Of a stretch of 64,000 nt of DNA, positions 63,223-64,000 are shown piece by piece. Both the position numbers and the translations under genes were made by a program. Origin of the DNA: Candidatus Desulfosporosinus nitrosoreducens. Its GTDB lineage: Bacteria > Bacillota > Desulfitobacteriia > Desulfitobacteriales > Desulfitobacteriaceae. Position 1 is the stretch's first letter. Every line of letters starts with the position of its first letter. The DNA lies in NCBI RefSeq assembly GCF_030954495.1, contig NZ_JAVHUW010000056.1:29516-93515 (forward strand). Reading direction: 5' to 3'. Below the pieces are notes generated by a model that searched no databases, was not told where the DNA came from, and saw nothing but the letters and a program-made list of their open reading frames with translations.

Positions 63223-63702
63223 TTAACACTCCGGAAACAAGCCTTTGATGTTTATCTTAAATCTCTCTGCCAACCTTTTGGAGAGAACATCCCCCGGAAA
63301 ATACCGTCCTGGACATTCCGTGGCTGCTCCAGGTACGTCCCGATGCAACTCGACATCTTCAGTTCCTAAATTATAGGTTGCCATAAGCTCTTCTATTTTA
63401 TTAACCAACCCCTGAAGCTGAGCCTCTGGTACTTCAATCTCATTAAAATTTCCTACCAGGCAGACTCCGATTCCGGTAAAATTTCGCTTGCCTGCCTGGC
63501 AATGCGCACCCTGCTGCTGTAATGACCGCCCTTCCTCACAGTGTCCATCCGGCATTATCACAAAGTTATACCCTATATCCTTCCAGCCTTTTGCTTTATG
63601 CCATTCTCGAATTACGGCCGCATTGACCGGCACACTCTTGCCCCGGCGGCGTATTTGCGTGGGACTTGCGGTGTGGTGGATAACAATCTTTTGCCAGTCC
63701 AT
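63223..63702 (-). CDS. N-acetylmuramoyl-L-alanine amidase (amidase_2/PGRP fold)
   Basis: The 159-residue protein is a zinc amidase domain: VIHHTASP and HRDV...TECPG carry the metal ligands. It has no signal peptide and no cell-wall binding repeat, so it may act inside a forespore, be phage-derived, or leave by lysis. The 190 bp upstream to the intron show nothing else. Confidence 0.85.
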   Translation of the reverse strand: MDWQKIVIHHTASPTQIRRRGKSVPVNAAVIREWHKAKGWKDIGYNFVIMPDGHCEEGRSLQQQGAHCQAGKRNFTGIGVCLVGNFNEIEVPEAQLQGLVNKIEELMATYNLGTEDVELHRDVPGAATECPGRYFPGDVLSKRLAERFKINIKGLFPEC

Positions 63703-63859
63703 CCCTATTCTCCTTTCCTTGTCTAAACTTTAAAGCCGGCAGCCGTGTTGTCAGGTTCCGGCATCTCATGATGCTTCGCCTGCGTTTCTCCCGCGCTCCT
63801 CAAGCCTTAATTAATGATTTATGCCGAAAGTTTCATTCTGTGATTGACCCTTCATAATC

Positions 63860-64000
63860 AAATTAAGTAGGAGGCGGGGTTTCCCCGCCGTCCTCTTACA
63901 CCACCGTACGTACCGTTCGGTATACGGCGGTTCGCCAAGTGTTACGAACTTCTAGATATCGGTCCATGAGGCTGACTAATCCGAGCTTCTGCCAATATTC
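63860..64000 (-). mobile_element. 3' end of a group II intron (partial)
   Basis: On the minus strand the window edge carries a domain V-like hairpin (63900-63931: ACCGCCGTA/TACGGTGGT with a two-base CG bulge and GAAC loop) and a domain VI-like hairpin (GGCGGGG/CCCCGCC, 63873-63889). An ending near CCTACTTAAT places the intron boundary at about 63860-63866. The 5' part lies beyond the window. Confidence 0.7.
63896..64000 (-). CDS. C-terminus of group II intron reverse transcriptase/maturase (partial)
   Basis: An open frame enters from the right edge and ends at 63896-63898 after 34 residues (EYWQKLGLVSLMDRYLEVRN...). It resembles the tail of clostridial intron-encoded proteins that run into domain V. 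The rest is outside the window, so domains cannot be checked. Confidence 0.55.
   Translation of the reverse strand, partial: EYWQKLGLVSLMDRYLEVRNTWRTAVYRTVRTVV

Noticed and set aside
1..64000. CRISPR arrays, tRNA or rRNA genes, complete transposases
   Set aside because: No regularly spaced repeats, no cloverleaf or rRNA segments, and no transposase-like protein were seen.

Overview
The window looks like chromosome from an anaerobic, spore-forming, low-to-medium-GC Firmicute of the Desulfitobacterium/Dehalobacter/Desulfosporosinus type (Peptococcales). Evidence for sporulation is a germination protease (gpr), a short SASP-like gene, ylbJ and sigma-G-like promoters. Evidence for anaerobic metabolism is an APS-reductase-like/heterodisulfide-reductase-like gene block, Fe-S L-serine dehydratase, acetate kinase and a ferredoxin-tailed aldo/keto reductase. 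The species cannot be fixed from this window. No rRNA, tRNA or CRISPR array was seen.

Layout. (1) 1-4280: rpmF, yceD, ackA, a patatin-like protein and ylbJ, a neighbourhood known from Bacillus (ylbJ-ylbK-ylbN-rpmF). (2) 4281-12260: the accessory part. It holds a crp/fnr regulator, a DASS anion transporter, AprA-like and AprB-like subunits, an unusual FAD-less HdrA/MvhD hybrid, a separate MvhD and a beta-carbonic anhydrase, all on the minus strand. The transporter and aprA-like genes have near-identical promoters with a Crp-type palindrome centred at -41.5, so the neighbouring regulator probably activates both. (3) 12386-18154: a soluble chemotaxis transducer, an aldo/keto reductase divergent from a MarR regulator with twin operators, a coiled-coil protein, rsmD, gpr and a 41-residue SASP-like gene.

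(4) 18358-57116: a long housekeeping block colinear with the Bacillus yloA-to-rpmB region: recG, sdaAA, sdaAB, fakA, yloU, rpmB, hslO, thiN, rpe, rsgA, prkC, PP2C phosphatase, rlmN, rsmB, fmt, def, priA, coaBC, rpoZ, gmk, remA, yicC, Ca-ATPase and rqcH. Three things break the Bacillus pattern. An actinobacteria-like set (two FHA proteins, RodA/FtsW, PbpA) lies between rlmN and prkC. A GC-rich spacer with a G-quadruplex motif and a large inverted repeat separates thiN from hslO, where spoVM might have been expected. A uraA/ACT/paaK/metK group separates coaBC from priA. uraA has a PyrR-type attenuator and a 25-codon leader ORF.

(5) 57237-64000: mnmM (ytqB), an MFS transporter, a DUF2225 protein, a SpoVD-like PBP with a PASTA domain, a stand-alone E2-type acyltransferase, an amidase, and the 3' end of a group II intron cut by the window edge.

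Non-coding structure is plentiful: a ~140-bp structured repeat in two copies, two other paired hairpin repeats shared by the 4.4 kb and 15.5 kb regions, a 26-27 bp triple repeat, and several attenuator-like hairpins. The most interesting unit is the AprBA-like/Hdr-MvhD/DASS block with its twin class II promoters. Its substrate cannot be read from sequence.
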